From the NCBI GenBank assembly GCA_027315165.1, contig DAHUYN010000019.1, positions 1 through 32,419 on the forward strand: a DNA stretch of 32,419 nucleotides, written 5' to 3'. The position numbers and the translations under genes are program-made. Under the pieces are notes generated by a model. That model made no database searches. It worked only from the letters and a program-made list of their open reading frames with translations, and had not been told where the DNA came from. Positions 23,035 through 30,409 of this stretch are shown here, piece after piece; the first letter of the stretch is position 1; each line of letters begins with the position of its first letter. Origin of the DNA: Thermoplasmata archaeon (GTDB lineage: Archaea; Thermoplasmatota; Thermoplasmata; Lutacidiplasmatales; UBA184).

Positions 23035-24471
23035 CTACAGGCGCTGCTCCAGCTGGCGGACGAGTTGTTCCCCCTCTCTCTTCAGGCGTTGCAGCCGGGT
23101 GCGGGCCAGGGCCCAGCGGCCGACGCCCACCCCGGCGACGACGGCCGCTAGCGCAAGGATCGCGAGGACGTAGTCCGTCGAAAGCCCCGCGACGGACGTA
23201 GGCAGGAAGCCGGCCGACGGCCCCGAGACGACGACGTGGGGCAGCGCGAGCGTGAGCGTGTGACCGGCGGAGTCGTTGATGACGAGGGTGGGGGCGTAGG
23301 TGCCGGCCGCCGTGTAGGCATGCACGACCGCCGCGCCCGACCGCGAGGCGCCGACGGAGCCATCGCCGAAGCTCCACTGGACGGCGTACGGGGCGAGCCC
23401 ACCGCTCACCGTCGCCGAGAAGGAGACCGAGAGCGTCGCCGAGCCCGAGGTCGGCTCTACCGACACGATGTCCGAGAGCGGGGTCCCCGGCAGGACGACG
23501 ACGACGACGGAAGCGGTCGCGACCGCCCCGCTCGCGTTCGTGAGCGTGCCGTTGACCGAGTAGTTCCCGGCGGTCGTGTAGACGTGGTCGAAACGGGCCG
23601 CGTCGCTTCCGCTCCAGGACGCCGGACCGAACGCACAGGGCGTTCCGTCGCCGAAGCAGACCGTCAGGTTGAACGGCGCGCCGATGGCGTTCGACTCCGC
23701 CTGGACGACCACCGGCGCGGGCGGAGAGCTCGGCGACGGCTCGGCGGAGAGATCGAGGGTCGTCGCGGTCCCGGCGCCGCCGGAGGCGACCTGGACGCTC
23801 GCCGACGCGTTGACGCGGACCGTGCTCGTCCGGTACGTCGCCGTCACCGCGTAGCTCCCGGCCATCGTGTAGAGGTGCCGGATGGGCGACCCCGAGCCGC
23901 TGCCGCCGTCGCCGAAGCTCCAGCTGATCTGGGTCGGGCTCGTCACGTTCCCGCCGGTCACGTTGGCCCAAGCGGTCACGCCGAGCGGCGCGACGCCGGA
24001 GGCGGGCGCGAGCGCGACGGTGAGCGACACGGGTCCGGCGCCGCCCGAGACCGTGATGACGGTGCGGTTCGACCCGCGGTGGCTCAGCTGGTCGATGGCG
24101 GTCGCGAGGACGTCGAACACGCCCGCGCCGCGGAAGACGTGCGTCACGTTCGCGCCCGAGGCCTCGCCGCCGTCGCCGAACTCCCACTCGACCTCGTACG
24201 GGGCGCACCCGCCGGTGACGGCCGCCGAGAACAGCACCGAGAGCGGGGCGGTCCCGTTCGGGGGCGTCGCGAGGATCGTCACGTTCGGGGTGCCGCCGCA
24301 GGCGAGCGGGGACGAGCCGCCGGCGATCGGCGTGGCGCCGCGGCCCGGGTCCCTCGCGGCTCTCGGGGCGGCGCCGGCCGCGAGCGCGGCGGGAAGCAGT
24401 GCGGCCAAGAGCATCGCCGCGAGCGCTAGGGCGAGGACCGGGCGACCGACCCGACGCAGGAGGCGGCGCAT
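23035..24471 (-). CDS. Surface protein with four PKD domains and a C-terminal anchor
   Basis: 478 residues. A signal peptide (MRRLLRRVGRPVLALALAAM to about residue 32) is followed by four PKD/Ig-like domains, each with the W-x-FGDG turn: VEWEFGDGGEASG, ISWSFGDGGSGSG, a diverged NLTVCFGDGTPCAFG with a likely disulfide, and VQWSFGDGSVGAS. Many NxS/T sequons are present. A transmembrane helix (VLAILALAAVVAGVGVG) and a basic, coiled cytosolic tail (RTRLQRLKREGEQLVRQLEQ) end the protein. ATG 24471 is supported by GATTATC on the minus strand at 24496-24502, 25-30 bp upstream. It lies 98 nt before the PKD-winged-helix gene on the same strand, and the two may act together at the membrane. Binding partner unknown. 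Confidence 0.87.
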   Translation of the reverse strand: MRRLLRRVGRPVLALALAAMLLAALLPAALAAGAAPRAARDPGRGATPIAGGSSPLACGGTPNVTILATPPNGTAPLSVLFSAAVTGGCAPYEVEWEFGDGGEASGANVTHVFRGAGVFDVLATAIDQLSHRGSNRTVITVSGGAGPVSLTVALAPASGVAPLGVTAWANVTGGNVTSPTQISWSFGDGGSGSGSPIRHLYTMAGSYAVTATYRTSTVRVNASASVQVASGGAGTATTLDLSAEPSPSSPPAPVVVQAESNAIGAPFNLTVCFGDGTPCAFGPASWSGSDAARFDHVYTTAGNYSVNGTLTNASGAVATASVVVVVLPGTPLSDIVSVEPTSGSATLSVSFSATVSGGLAPYAVQWSFGDGSVGASRSGAAVVHAYTAAGTYAPTLVINDSAGHTLTLALPHVVVSGPSAGFLPTSVAGLSTDYVLAILALAAVVAGVGVGRWALARTRLQRLKREGEQLVRQLEQRL

Positions 24472-24640
24472 CGCGTCCGGGAGGGACCGGAGCCAGATAA
24501 TCACGCTTCGCCCCCACGCCCGGGCGCGAAGGCGCCCGCCGGCACCGCTCCGGGAGGCGCGGGACGTACGGCCGAGGGTCGGAGGCGCGACCGCGCGCTC
24601 TCGGGGCGATGCGAGCCCCTCGGCCGGGCGCGCCATCCCC
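24472..24640 (-). promoter_or_regulatory. Gap with the TATA box of the four-PKD gene
   Basis: The 169-bp gap between the Gly/Ser-rich gene and the four-PKD gene carries on the minus strand the box TGATTATCTGG (24494-24504) at leaderless distance from ATG 24471. The rest is GC-rich and shows no copy of the GATACG-type operator seen upstream of the neighbouring surface genes. Confidence 0.5.
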
Positions 24641-25234
24641 TCACGCCCCCGGAGACCGGGCCGGCGGGCGTCCCCGGCGGGCCCGAAGGTCGCTGTAGAC
24701 GACCACGCTGCCCAACACGCCGAGCGCGCCGAGGACGATCGGCACGCCGAGCTCGTGGACGGAGAGGATCGAAGAGCCGGCCGAGCCCGCGGGAGCGAGA
24801 GGCGCGGCGCCGGGCGCGAGGACGCCGCTCCCGTTGTCCGAGCCCGTCCCCGTCGAGTTCGTTCCTCCCGTGCTGTTCGCGACGCTGCCGGTGCCGTTGC
24901 CGGAGAGACCGCCCGAGCTCCCGCTCCCGTTCCCGCCCCCGGAACCGGACCCCCCGCCGTCGTCGGAGCCGTTCCCCGAGCCGTCGAAGGCGCGGGGAGC
25001 CGCCGGTCCCGTCGACGCCGGGTGCACGGAGAAGGCGCTGACCGACCCCACCGCGAGCGTCGGAAGGGCGAAGGCGACCCCGAGACCGAGGACGACAAGG
25101 CCCACCCAGGCGAGCCGGCGGTAGGGGGTACCGCGCCGGCGCGCCGAGGGCGGTGCGTTCGGGTCGCCGGTCCGACGGGGTCTCCAGGTTCGCTCGACGG
25201 GGGAGGGCTGGGTGGCTCCCGGTGGGGCGGTCAT
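24641..25234 (-). CDS. Gly/Ser/Asn-rich cell-surface protein with two membrane segments
   Basis: 197 residues. A long basic cytosolic N-terminus (RTWRPRRTGDPNAPPSARRR) precedes a hydrophobic segment (LAWVGLVVLGLGVAFALPTL, about 40-60), then about 80 residues of low-complexity Gly/Ser/Asn/Thr with several NxS/T sequons (NGSGSSGGLSGNGTGS), a second transmembrane helix (VPIVLGALGVLGSVVVYSDL) and a short basic tail. This looks like a flexible glycosylated surface loop held by two helices. I do not recognise a family. ATG 25234 lies about 28 bp after the box GGTATTTGAAC, part of a promoter architecture shared with the CuA-PKD operon. Confidence 0.8.
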   Translation of the reverse strand: MTAPPGATQPSPVERTWRPRRTGDPNAPPSARRRGTPYRRLAWVGLVVLGLGVAFALPTLAVGSVSAFSVHPASTGPAAPRAFDGSGNGSDDGGGSGSGGGNGSGSSGGLSGNGTGSVANSTGGTNSTGTGSDNGSGVLAPGAAPLAPAGSAGSSILSVHELGVPIVLGALGVLGSVVVYSDLRARRGRPPARSPGA

Positions 25235-25256
25235 CGACCGTCAGTGGGTCGGCGGG

Positions 25257-25332
25257 GTTCAAATACCGTCAGAGAAGATACGACAGTCCTACGCCGGTGC
25301 CCCGTCTCGGGCTGGCGTATCGCCGGCGTATC
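25257..25332 (-). promoter_or_regulatory. Shared surface-gene promoter/operator, copy 1
   Basis: Plus-strand order (reverse of transcription): TATA region GTTCAAATACC (25257-25267), GAAGATACGACAG (25274-25286), ACGCCG (25291-25296), then two direct copies of GGCGTATC at 25314-25321 and 25325-25332, exactly 11 bp apart. The same elements occur with the same spacings before the CuA-PKD operon at 30168. ACGCC and GGCGT are inverted halves of one motif, so a multimeric regulator upstream of the TATA box is likely. The rest of the gap to 25447 shows no further elements. Confidence 0.7.
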
Positions 25333-25447
25333 CGACGGCCCTCGGCGGACCGCCGTGGGACGACAACGACCCCGAGAAGGCGCCGTTCCGGCCGCTCCGT
25401 CCCGTCTCTCCTCCGCGGGGCAGATCCGACCGGCCGCGCGGGAGACG

Positions 25448-26809
25448 TCAGGACTCTCGAGCCGGCTCGACGCCCGGCCGCCGCACGGATCGCTCGGCCG
25501 GACGCCGGGAGGCCCCGCCGGAGCCGCGGGCGGACGGCAATACCGCGGTGACGACGTTCCCGGCGAACAACGCGAGGAACGGCGCCAACACGCCGAGCGG
25601 GCCGAGGGCCGCGACCTCGGCGAAGAGGAGCGGGAGCACGCCGGCGACGAGCCCCACGAGCCCCGCGAAGATCGCCATCGCGCGGCGCGCCGTCGGCGCC
25701 GTCCGCGGCTCGGAGACCATGAAGAGGCCGAAGAACAGCGACGCCGGGCCGAGCGCGCCCGCCTCAAGGAGCGGCACGAGCTGTCCGCCCGCGCCGAGCC
25801 CGACGGCGATCGCGATCGTCACCGGCAGGTAGGCGGCGAAGTAGAACACCGGCATCCGCCAGGTGTGCGGAGCCCTTACGATCAGCACCGCACCGAGCGC
25901 GACCACGAGCGCGGCGGCCGTCGTCCCGAAGCCGAGGTGCCAGCTCGTCGAGAGCCCGAACAGCACGGTGGCCACGGCGATCCCGGCGGCCGCCGGGTTG
26001 AGCACGGGATGGCTGTTCACCCGCAGCACGTGGCGGAGCCCGACCGAGACGATCGCGACCGAGAGCAGCGCGAGATCGACGGTCGCCGGCCAGACGATCA
26101 GGGAGACGAAGAGGCTCGTCGCGAGGGCCGCATCGGGGAACCTCAGCCGGGGGAACCGCACGCGCTGGAACGCGAGGTCGACGATGGCGCCGACGATCGG
26201 GACGGTGACGAGCGGCCCGGCGATCGCCGCGCTCTCGAACCCTCCGACGGAGGCGAGCAGCACGCCGAGGAACAGCCAGACGAGGCGGACCGGGGGAAGG
26301 TAGCGCTTCCAGAGGTCGATGGGACGGAACGGCCGGCGCCGCGAGGAAGACGAAGGCGGGGAGGCGCGCGGCGGCGGCACTGCGGCGACCGGGGGGACCG
26401 GCGTCGCGGGCGAGGAAGCCGGGCGAGCGATCGGGGCCGGGACGGGAGGGAGGGGCGGGGGAGCGGGCGGAACCGCGGCCGGAGGGCTCGGGGGAGTCGA
26501 CGCAGGGTCCCCGGGGCTCCGGTCCACGCTCCTCGGCCGCGTCGGTCCTCGGTGGAGCGTCCGCGAGTTCCGCCAGTACGGGGCGGCGTTGTGCACGGGG
26601 CGTGTCGCGGGGCGCGGCGGTGTCGTCGACGGCTCTCTCGGGAGGGGAGCCGGGGGTCCGAGGTCGGCCTGGGGCCGGTCTGCGACCGGGGGGACCGGCG
26701 CGATCGGGGCGTGCGGGACCCAGTCGCATCCGATACAACGGGGTCCCGGGAGGAGCACGCGACCGCACCGGGGGCAGAAGCGATACTCGGCCCACCCCGC
26801 TTCGGTCAT
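25448..26809 (-). CDS. Zinc-ribbon protein with RnfD/NqrB-like membrane domain
   Basis: 453 residues. A cytosolic zinc ribbon comes first (C12PRC15 and C25IGC28), then a Pro-rich linker (about 32-160), then eight to ten transmembrane helices. The membrane part carries RnfD/NqrB family marks: HPVLNPAAAGIAVATVLFG and SLFFGLFMVSEPRTAPTARR. RnfD/NqrB subunits carry flavin and quinone or redox intermediates in ion-pumping complexes. The covalent-FMN Ser/Thr motif (SGAT type) is not visible here, so the flavin may be bound differently or be absent. No other rnf/nqr subunit is in the window. ATG 26809 overlaps the stop of the 7TM gene as ATGA. It is the third gene of the CuA-PKD operon. Confidence 0.8.
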   Translation of the reverse strand: MTEAGWAEYRFCPRCGRVLLPGPRCIGCDWVPHAPIAPVPPVADRPQADLGPPAPLPREPSTTPPRPATRPVHNAAPYWRNSRTLHRGPTRPRSVDRSPGDPASTPPSPPAAVPPAPPPLPPVPAPIARPASSPATPVPPVAAVPPPRASPPSSSSRRRPFRPIDLWKRYLPPVRLVWLFLGVLLASVGGFESAAIAGPLVTVPIVGAIVDLAFQRVRFPRLRFPDAALATSLFVSLIVWPATVDLALLSVAIVSVGLRHVLRVNSHPVLNPAAAGIAVATVLFGLSTSWHLGFGTTAAALVVALGAVLIVRAPHTWRMPVFYFAAYLPVTIAIAVGLGAGGQLVPLLEAGALGPASLFFGLFMVSEPRTAPTARRAMAIFAGLVGLVAGVLPLLFAEVAALGPLGVLAPFLALFAGNVVTAVLPSARGSGGASRRPAERSVRRPGVEPARES

Positions 26810-27687
26810 CGCGCGGCTCCCTCGACGGACCCCGTCCCCGTCGCGACGAGGCGCCGCGTGGCGCTACGCACCTGGTAGAGGACCACCGAGAAGCTCACGA
26901 GGTAGAGGAGACCCGCGAAGCCGATCCAGGGCACGAGCGGCAGCGCGGCGTAACCGTTCGCCGCGAGGCCGGGCGCGAGCACGCCCAGCACCGCCAGGTA
27001 GGCGGGCGTGCAGGCCGAGCAGCTCGAGAGAAAGCCGATCGGACCCCAGGCGAACGCGCCGGCGAGACGCGCGCCCCAGGTCCCGCGGGCGGGACGGACC
27101 GCGCAGCTGCCGCGGCGCCGCGCCTCGAGGCCGAGGACCACGGCCGAGGACCAGAGGAACCCGAGGAGGCCCAGCGTGACGAGGTCGACCGGCACGATCG
27201 TCCCCGAGAGCGGGGCGACGGCGAGGGAGAAGGCGAGGGCGGTCCACTGGCCGAACGGCGTGTAGACGGTCGTCGGCCCGAGGTAGTTGCCTCGAGGGCC
27301 CTCCCCCCACTGGAGCGAGTGGGTCGCGACGAGCGCCAAGAGGATCCCGCCGGCCCAGAGCGCGAGGAACACGCCCCATCGGGCGCCGCCCTGCAGCGAG
27401 AGGGTGAGGGGCCCGACGAGCGGCCGGACCGCGAAGAGCAGGAGCGCCGCCACGAACAGGGCGAACAGCGCCACGCCCGCCTCCGACCAGACCCCGGCGT
27501 AGTTGGTGAGGTCGACGAACGCCGGCGCGAGCCAGTACTCCGCGAGCGCGATGAACGTGAACGAGAGGACCTCGCGCCCGAGCGGACCCGGGACCTCGGC
27601 CACCACGAGCGGTCGTCGGAGGCCCCTCGCGAGGAGCTCCCGCACGCCGCGCGGCCAGCCTCGAACGACCCCCCCTACGTTCGCCAT
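26806..27687 (-). CDS. Seven-helix membrane protein with an intramembrane CSAC motif
   Basis: 293 residues with about seven predicted helices (near 42-60, 67-89, 101-121, 146-166, 167-186, 207-236, 241-266). Between helices 3 and 4 is a polar, probably outward loop with Tyr, His and Trp (HSLQWGEGPRGNYLGPTTVY). Helix 6 carries GFLSSCSACTPAYLAVLGVL, a CxxC pair in a membrane setting that could bind metal or form a redox disulfide. I do not recognise the family; it is not a haem-copper oxidase subunit I or a typical transporter. ATG 27687 is 15 nt after the CuA-PKD gene, and its stop overlaps the RnfD-like start, so the three proteins are made together. Confidence 0.8.
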   Translation of the reverse strand: MANVGGVVRGWPRGVRELLARGLRRPLVVAEVPGPLGREVLSFTFIALAEYWLAPAFVDLTNYAGVWSEAGVALFALFVAALLLFAVRPLVGPLTLSLQGGARWGVFLALWAGGILLALVATHSLQWGEGPRGNYLGPTTVYTPFGQWTALAFSLAVAPLSGTIVPVDLVTLGLLGFLWSSAVVLGLEARRRGSCAVRPARGTWGARLAGAFAWGPIGFLSSCSACTPAYLAVLGVLAPGLAANGYAALPLVPWIGFAGLLYLVSFSVVLYQVRSATRRLVATGTGSVEGAAR

Positions 27688-27702
27688 GAGGATCGGGCGG
27701 GC

Positions 27703-30144
27703 TCAGGGCCTCCCTTTCGGGCTCGCGGGGGCGTCCTGTGGGGACGACGGGGCGGGCGCGGTTCGTGCGGCGCCGGCCGTTGTGGCGGGTGCGACGCGAC
27801 CGAGCGCGGCCTTCCGGCGCCGCAGCTGGACGCGGAGCATCAAGAGCAGGCCCGACAGCGCCACCGTGCCCATCAGCTCGAGGGCCGCGGTGTCCGGGTC
27901 GCTGACGCCCGTGAAGCTCCAACCCGAGCCGATCGGTCCGCCGCCCCCCGAGGTCGCGGCCCCGCCGGAGACGTTCACCCAGAGGCTCTGGTTCACGGCC
28001 CGGCCGAAGCTGTCGTTCGTCGCGACGGTGACGAGGTAGTGGCCCGCCTTCGTGTAGGTGTGGTTCTGGGGCGACGGGCCGCGCGTCGTCGTCCCGTCGC
28101 CGAAGCCCCACAGCGGCGAGGTCGCGTAGACGCCCGAGCCGCCCGTGACGTTGAGCGTGAAGGCGACGTCGACGGGCGGTAGCTCCGTCGTGCGGTAGTT
28201 CGAGAGGACGGTCGCGAGCGGTGGCGGGTCGAGGACGAGGCGCGCGGTCGCGTTCGCCTGGGCCCCGAGCGCGTCCGACACCGAGGCCCGCACGACGACC
28301 GGGCCGCTCACGTTCGCCGCGTAGGTGTGGTTCGACAGCGCGCCGGTCGTGACGCTGCCATCCCCCCAGGTCCACGAGACCGGCCCGTACGGTCCGGTCC
28401 CCCCGACGATCGAGGCCGCGCCGGAGACGGGGAGCGGAGCGTCCCCGACGGTCTCGTTGAGGAGGAGGGTGAGCTCGAGGCCGGTGACGCGCACGGTCGC
28501 GAGCGCCGTCGCCGACGCGCCGTTCGCATCCGTGACCTGGACCGTGACGTTGTAGACGCCGAGGGCCGCGTAGGTGTGCGCGACGACCGACCCCGAGCCG
28601 CTCGCGCCGTCCCCGAAGGTCCACGAGGGCGTCGCGTAGGGAGCGGTACCGCCCTCGACGGAGACCTCGGCGGTGATCGGGAGCGGCGGGGCCCCGATCG
28701 AGGGGTCCTCGACGAGATACGCCGCCAGCTGGGCACCGCTGGCGCCGCTGACCGTGACCGAGGTCGTGTTCTCGCCGACGTGGCCGGCCGCGTCGACGAC
28801 GTAGACCGTGACCTCGTAGGCGCCGTTCACCGAGTAGGTGTGCGTCGTCGAGGCGCCGCTGCCGTAGCTTCCGTCGCCGAAGACCCAGGTCGCCCGGTAC
28901 GGCGCGGTGCCGCCCCCAGCGGTCTCCGACAGCGCGACCGAGAGCGGCGCCGCGCCGCTCGCGGGCGTCGCCGTCACCGTCACCGGGAACGTCCCCGTCG
29001 CAGCGGCCACGGAGAGCGTGGCGGAGGCCGTCGCACGAGCCCCGCTCGCGTCGGTGACGGTGACGGCGGGGCCGTAGACGCCCGGCGCCGTGTAGAGGTG
29101 CGAGAGGGAGGCCGTCGCGCCCGTCGACCCATCGCCGAGGTCCCAGGCGTAGCGGTAGGGCGTCGAGCCGCCCGACGGCGTGGCCACGAGGGTCGCCAAC
29201 GTCGGGGCGGACCCGGAGGTCGGTGAGACCTGGACTGAGACGGTGAGGGAGGTCGCGGAGGTGACCGAGATCGCGACCGAGGCGCTCGCGGTGTAGGACT
29301 TGGCGTCGGTGACCGTGACCGTGGCCGAGTAGCTGCCCGACAGCGAGTAGGTGTGGCTCTCGTTGAGGAGCGTCCCCGCCGCGCTCCCGTCCCCGTAGTT
29401 CCAGCTCACCGTGTACGGCGCGGTCCCGCCGGTCACGCGCGCACTGAGCGCGACCGGGAGGGGCGCAGCGCCCGAGGTGGGCGTCGCGCTCGCGGTGACG
29501 CTCGGGATGGAGGTGGCGGGGACGATGTTGAGGACGAAGGCCTCCATGCCGCCGTGCCCAGGGCCGCAGGAGATCGTGCACCAGATGTGCTGGTGCGTGT
29601 AGGCCGTCGAGGGGGCGGTGAACTGCCCGGTGACCCACTTCCCGACGGGCGCGTTCACGGTGACGAGCTGCCGGCCCGTCGCGTTGAGCTCGACGCCGAG
29701 CCCGTGGTAGGCCGTCCCCCCGACGCCCGGATTCGCCTTGAGGCTCGTGGCGTTGATGTGGACGGTCCACCCTTCGTAGACCGTCCAGTCGGAGCTGTCG
29801 TTGGCTCCGGTCGCCGTGTTGACGATCCAAAAGCCGTAGTCGTACATCGAGACGTTGAAGAACTGCTCGTGGCTCGAGTTGGCATCCGGCGCGACGGGTC
29901 CCAGCCAGCCTCCCGGGCAGCCGACGGCGCCCGGGAGCGAGCACCGGACCCCTGCCGGCGCCCCGACACCGTAGGCGGAGAGCGCCAGGAGTCCCGCGAA
30001 GAAGACCGCGAGGCCCCGTCGGCTCGCACGCTGCCACGGTCGGTCGGTCGCCGCCAGACCCCGAGGGGCTGGCGGTCGAGCGCGCTCGAGGGTCCCGAGG
30101 GCCCCCGACGGGAGCGCCCCGGGCGTGATCGGCCGCCGGTGCAT
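27703..30144 (-). CDS. CuA-type cupredoxin fused to six PKD domains, membrane-anchored
   Basis: 813 residues. A basic N-terminus and hydrophobic segment (GLAVFFAGLLALSAYGVGAP, about 44-62) target the cell surface. Residues about 85-208 form a cupredoxin: SMYDYGFWIVNTATG, a first His in AYHGLGVE (H147), and HQHIWCTISCGPGHGGM, giving C189-x3-C193-x3-H197-x2-M200. This is the full CuA ligand set of cytochrome c oxidase subunit II and nitrous oxide reductase (CxxxCGxxHxxM). Six PKD domains follow (SWNYGDG, AWDLGDG, TWVFGDG, SWTFGDG, SWTWGDG, LWGFGDG), then a transmembrane helix (LELMGTVALSGLLLMLRVQL) and a basic, Pro/Ala-rich tail. ATG 30144 is leaderless from the box at 30168. No oxidase subunit I is nearby, so the electron partner is open. 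Confidence 0.88.
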   Translation of the reverse strand: MHRRPITPGALPSGALGTLERARPPAPRGLAATDRPWQRASRRGLAVFFAGLLALSAYGVGAPAGVRCSLPGAVGCPGGWLGPVAPDANSSHEQFFNVSMYDYGFWIVNTATGANDSSDWTVYEGWTVHINATSLKANPGVGGTAYHGLGVELNATGRQLVTVNAPVGKWVTGQFTAPSTAYTHQHIWCTISCGPGHGGMEAFVLNIVPATSIPSVTASATPTSGAAPLPVALSARVTGGTAPYTVSWNYGDGSAAGTLLNESHTYSLSGSYSATVTVTDAKSYTASASVAISVTSATSLTVSVQVSPTSGSAPTLATLVATPSGGSTPYRYAWDLGDGSTGATASLSHLYTAPGVYGPAVTVTDASGARATASATLSVAAATGTFPVTVTATPASGAAPLSVALSETAGGGTAPYRATWVFGDGSYGSGASTTHTYSVNGAYEVTVYVVDAAGHVGENTTSVTVSGASGAQLAAYLVEDPSIGAPPLPITAEVSVEGGTAPYATPSWTFGDGASGSGSVVAHTYAALGVYNVTVQVTDANGASATALATVRVTGLELTLLLNETVGDAPLPVSGAASIVGGTGPYGPVSWTWGDGSVTTGALSNHTYAANVSGPVVVRASVSDALGAQANATARLVLDPPPLATVLSNYRTTELPPVDVAFTLNVTGGSGVYATSPLWGFGDGTTTRGPSPQNHTYTKAGHYLVTVATNDSFGRAVNQSLWVNVSGGAATSGGGGPIGSGWSFTGVSDPDTAALELMGTVALSGLLLMLRVQLRRRKAALGRVAPATTAGAARTAPAPSSPQDAPASPKGRP

Positions 30145-30167
30145 CGCGCGTTCTTTCGGTGGACCGG

Positions 30168-30232
30168 GTTCATAAAGCCCCCCGGAAGATACGACAGCGC
30201 CACGCCGCGACCCGGCGTATCCGCGGCGTGCC
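30168..30232 (-). promoter_or_regulatory. Shared surface-gene promoter/operator, copy 2
   Basis: Plus-strand order: TATA region GTTCATAAAGC (30168-30178), GAAGATACGACAG (30185-30197), ACGCCG (30202-30207), GGCGTATC (30214-30221) and a diverged copy GGCGTGCC (30225-30232), 11 bp further on. The distances GTTC to GAAG (17 bp) and GAAG to ACGCCG (17 bp) are identical to the copy at 25257. It controls the CuA-PKD / 7TM / RnfD-like operon. Confidence 0.7.
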
Positions 30233-30370
30233 GGGGGTCTCGCTCGCCCGCGGGGGCGCCGGGAGCGACGCGCGCGAACGGCGCGAGCGGATCCCCCCGG
30301 CGCAGGTCAAGCCCCGGCGAGTGGGGCTCCCGAACGACGCCGCCCTCGGGTCCGACGAGCCCGGGAGAGC

Positions 30371-30396
30371 GGTGCGGGGGCGCCGCCCCCCGCACC
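30371..30396 (-). terminator. GC hairpin after the repeat-protein gene
   Basis: A perfect 10-bp inverted repeat, GGTGCGGGGG (30371-30380) and CCCCCGCACC (30387-30396), with a 6-nt loop, starts 13 nt after the stop codon of the minus-strand repeat protein. There is no T-tract, so it is not a classical terminator; it may protect the mRNA 3' end or mark termination. Between it and the operator at 30232 nothing else stands out. Confidence 0.4.
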
Positions 30397-30409
30397 GGCC
30401 TCGAGGCCG

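Noticed and set aside
25252-25268. GGGGTTCAAATACC resembles the T-loop of a tRNA gene
   Set aside because: The flanks do not pair as a T-stem, no anticodon or D-arm is present, and the element sits exactly where the TATA box of the minus-strand gene is expected.
25448-26809. Complete Rnf or Nqr complex
   Set aside because: Only a D/B-like membrane subunit is present; no C, G, E, A or F-like subunits are encoded in the window.
23882-26878. Plus-strand open frame of 998 codons
   Set aside because: It runs antisense through three well-supported minus-strand genes and their promoters; composition is Arg/Gly/Asp-rich and non-protein-like.
26864-30037. Minus-strand open frame of 1057 codons across the CuA-PKD and 7TM genes
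   Set aside because: It is the alternative frame of the same strand; its translation is Arg/His-rich without hydrophobic or PKD pattern, while the other frame carries signal peptide, CuA motif, PKD domains and membrane helices.
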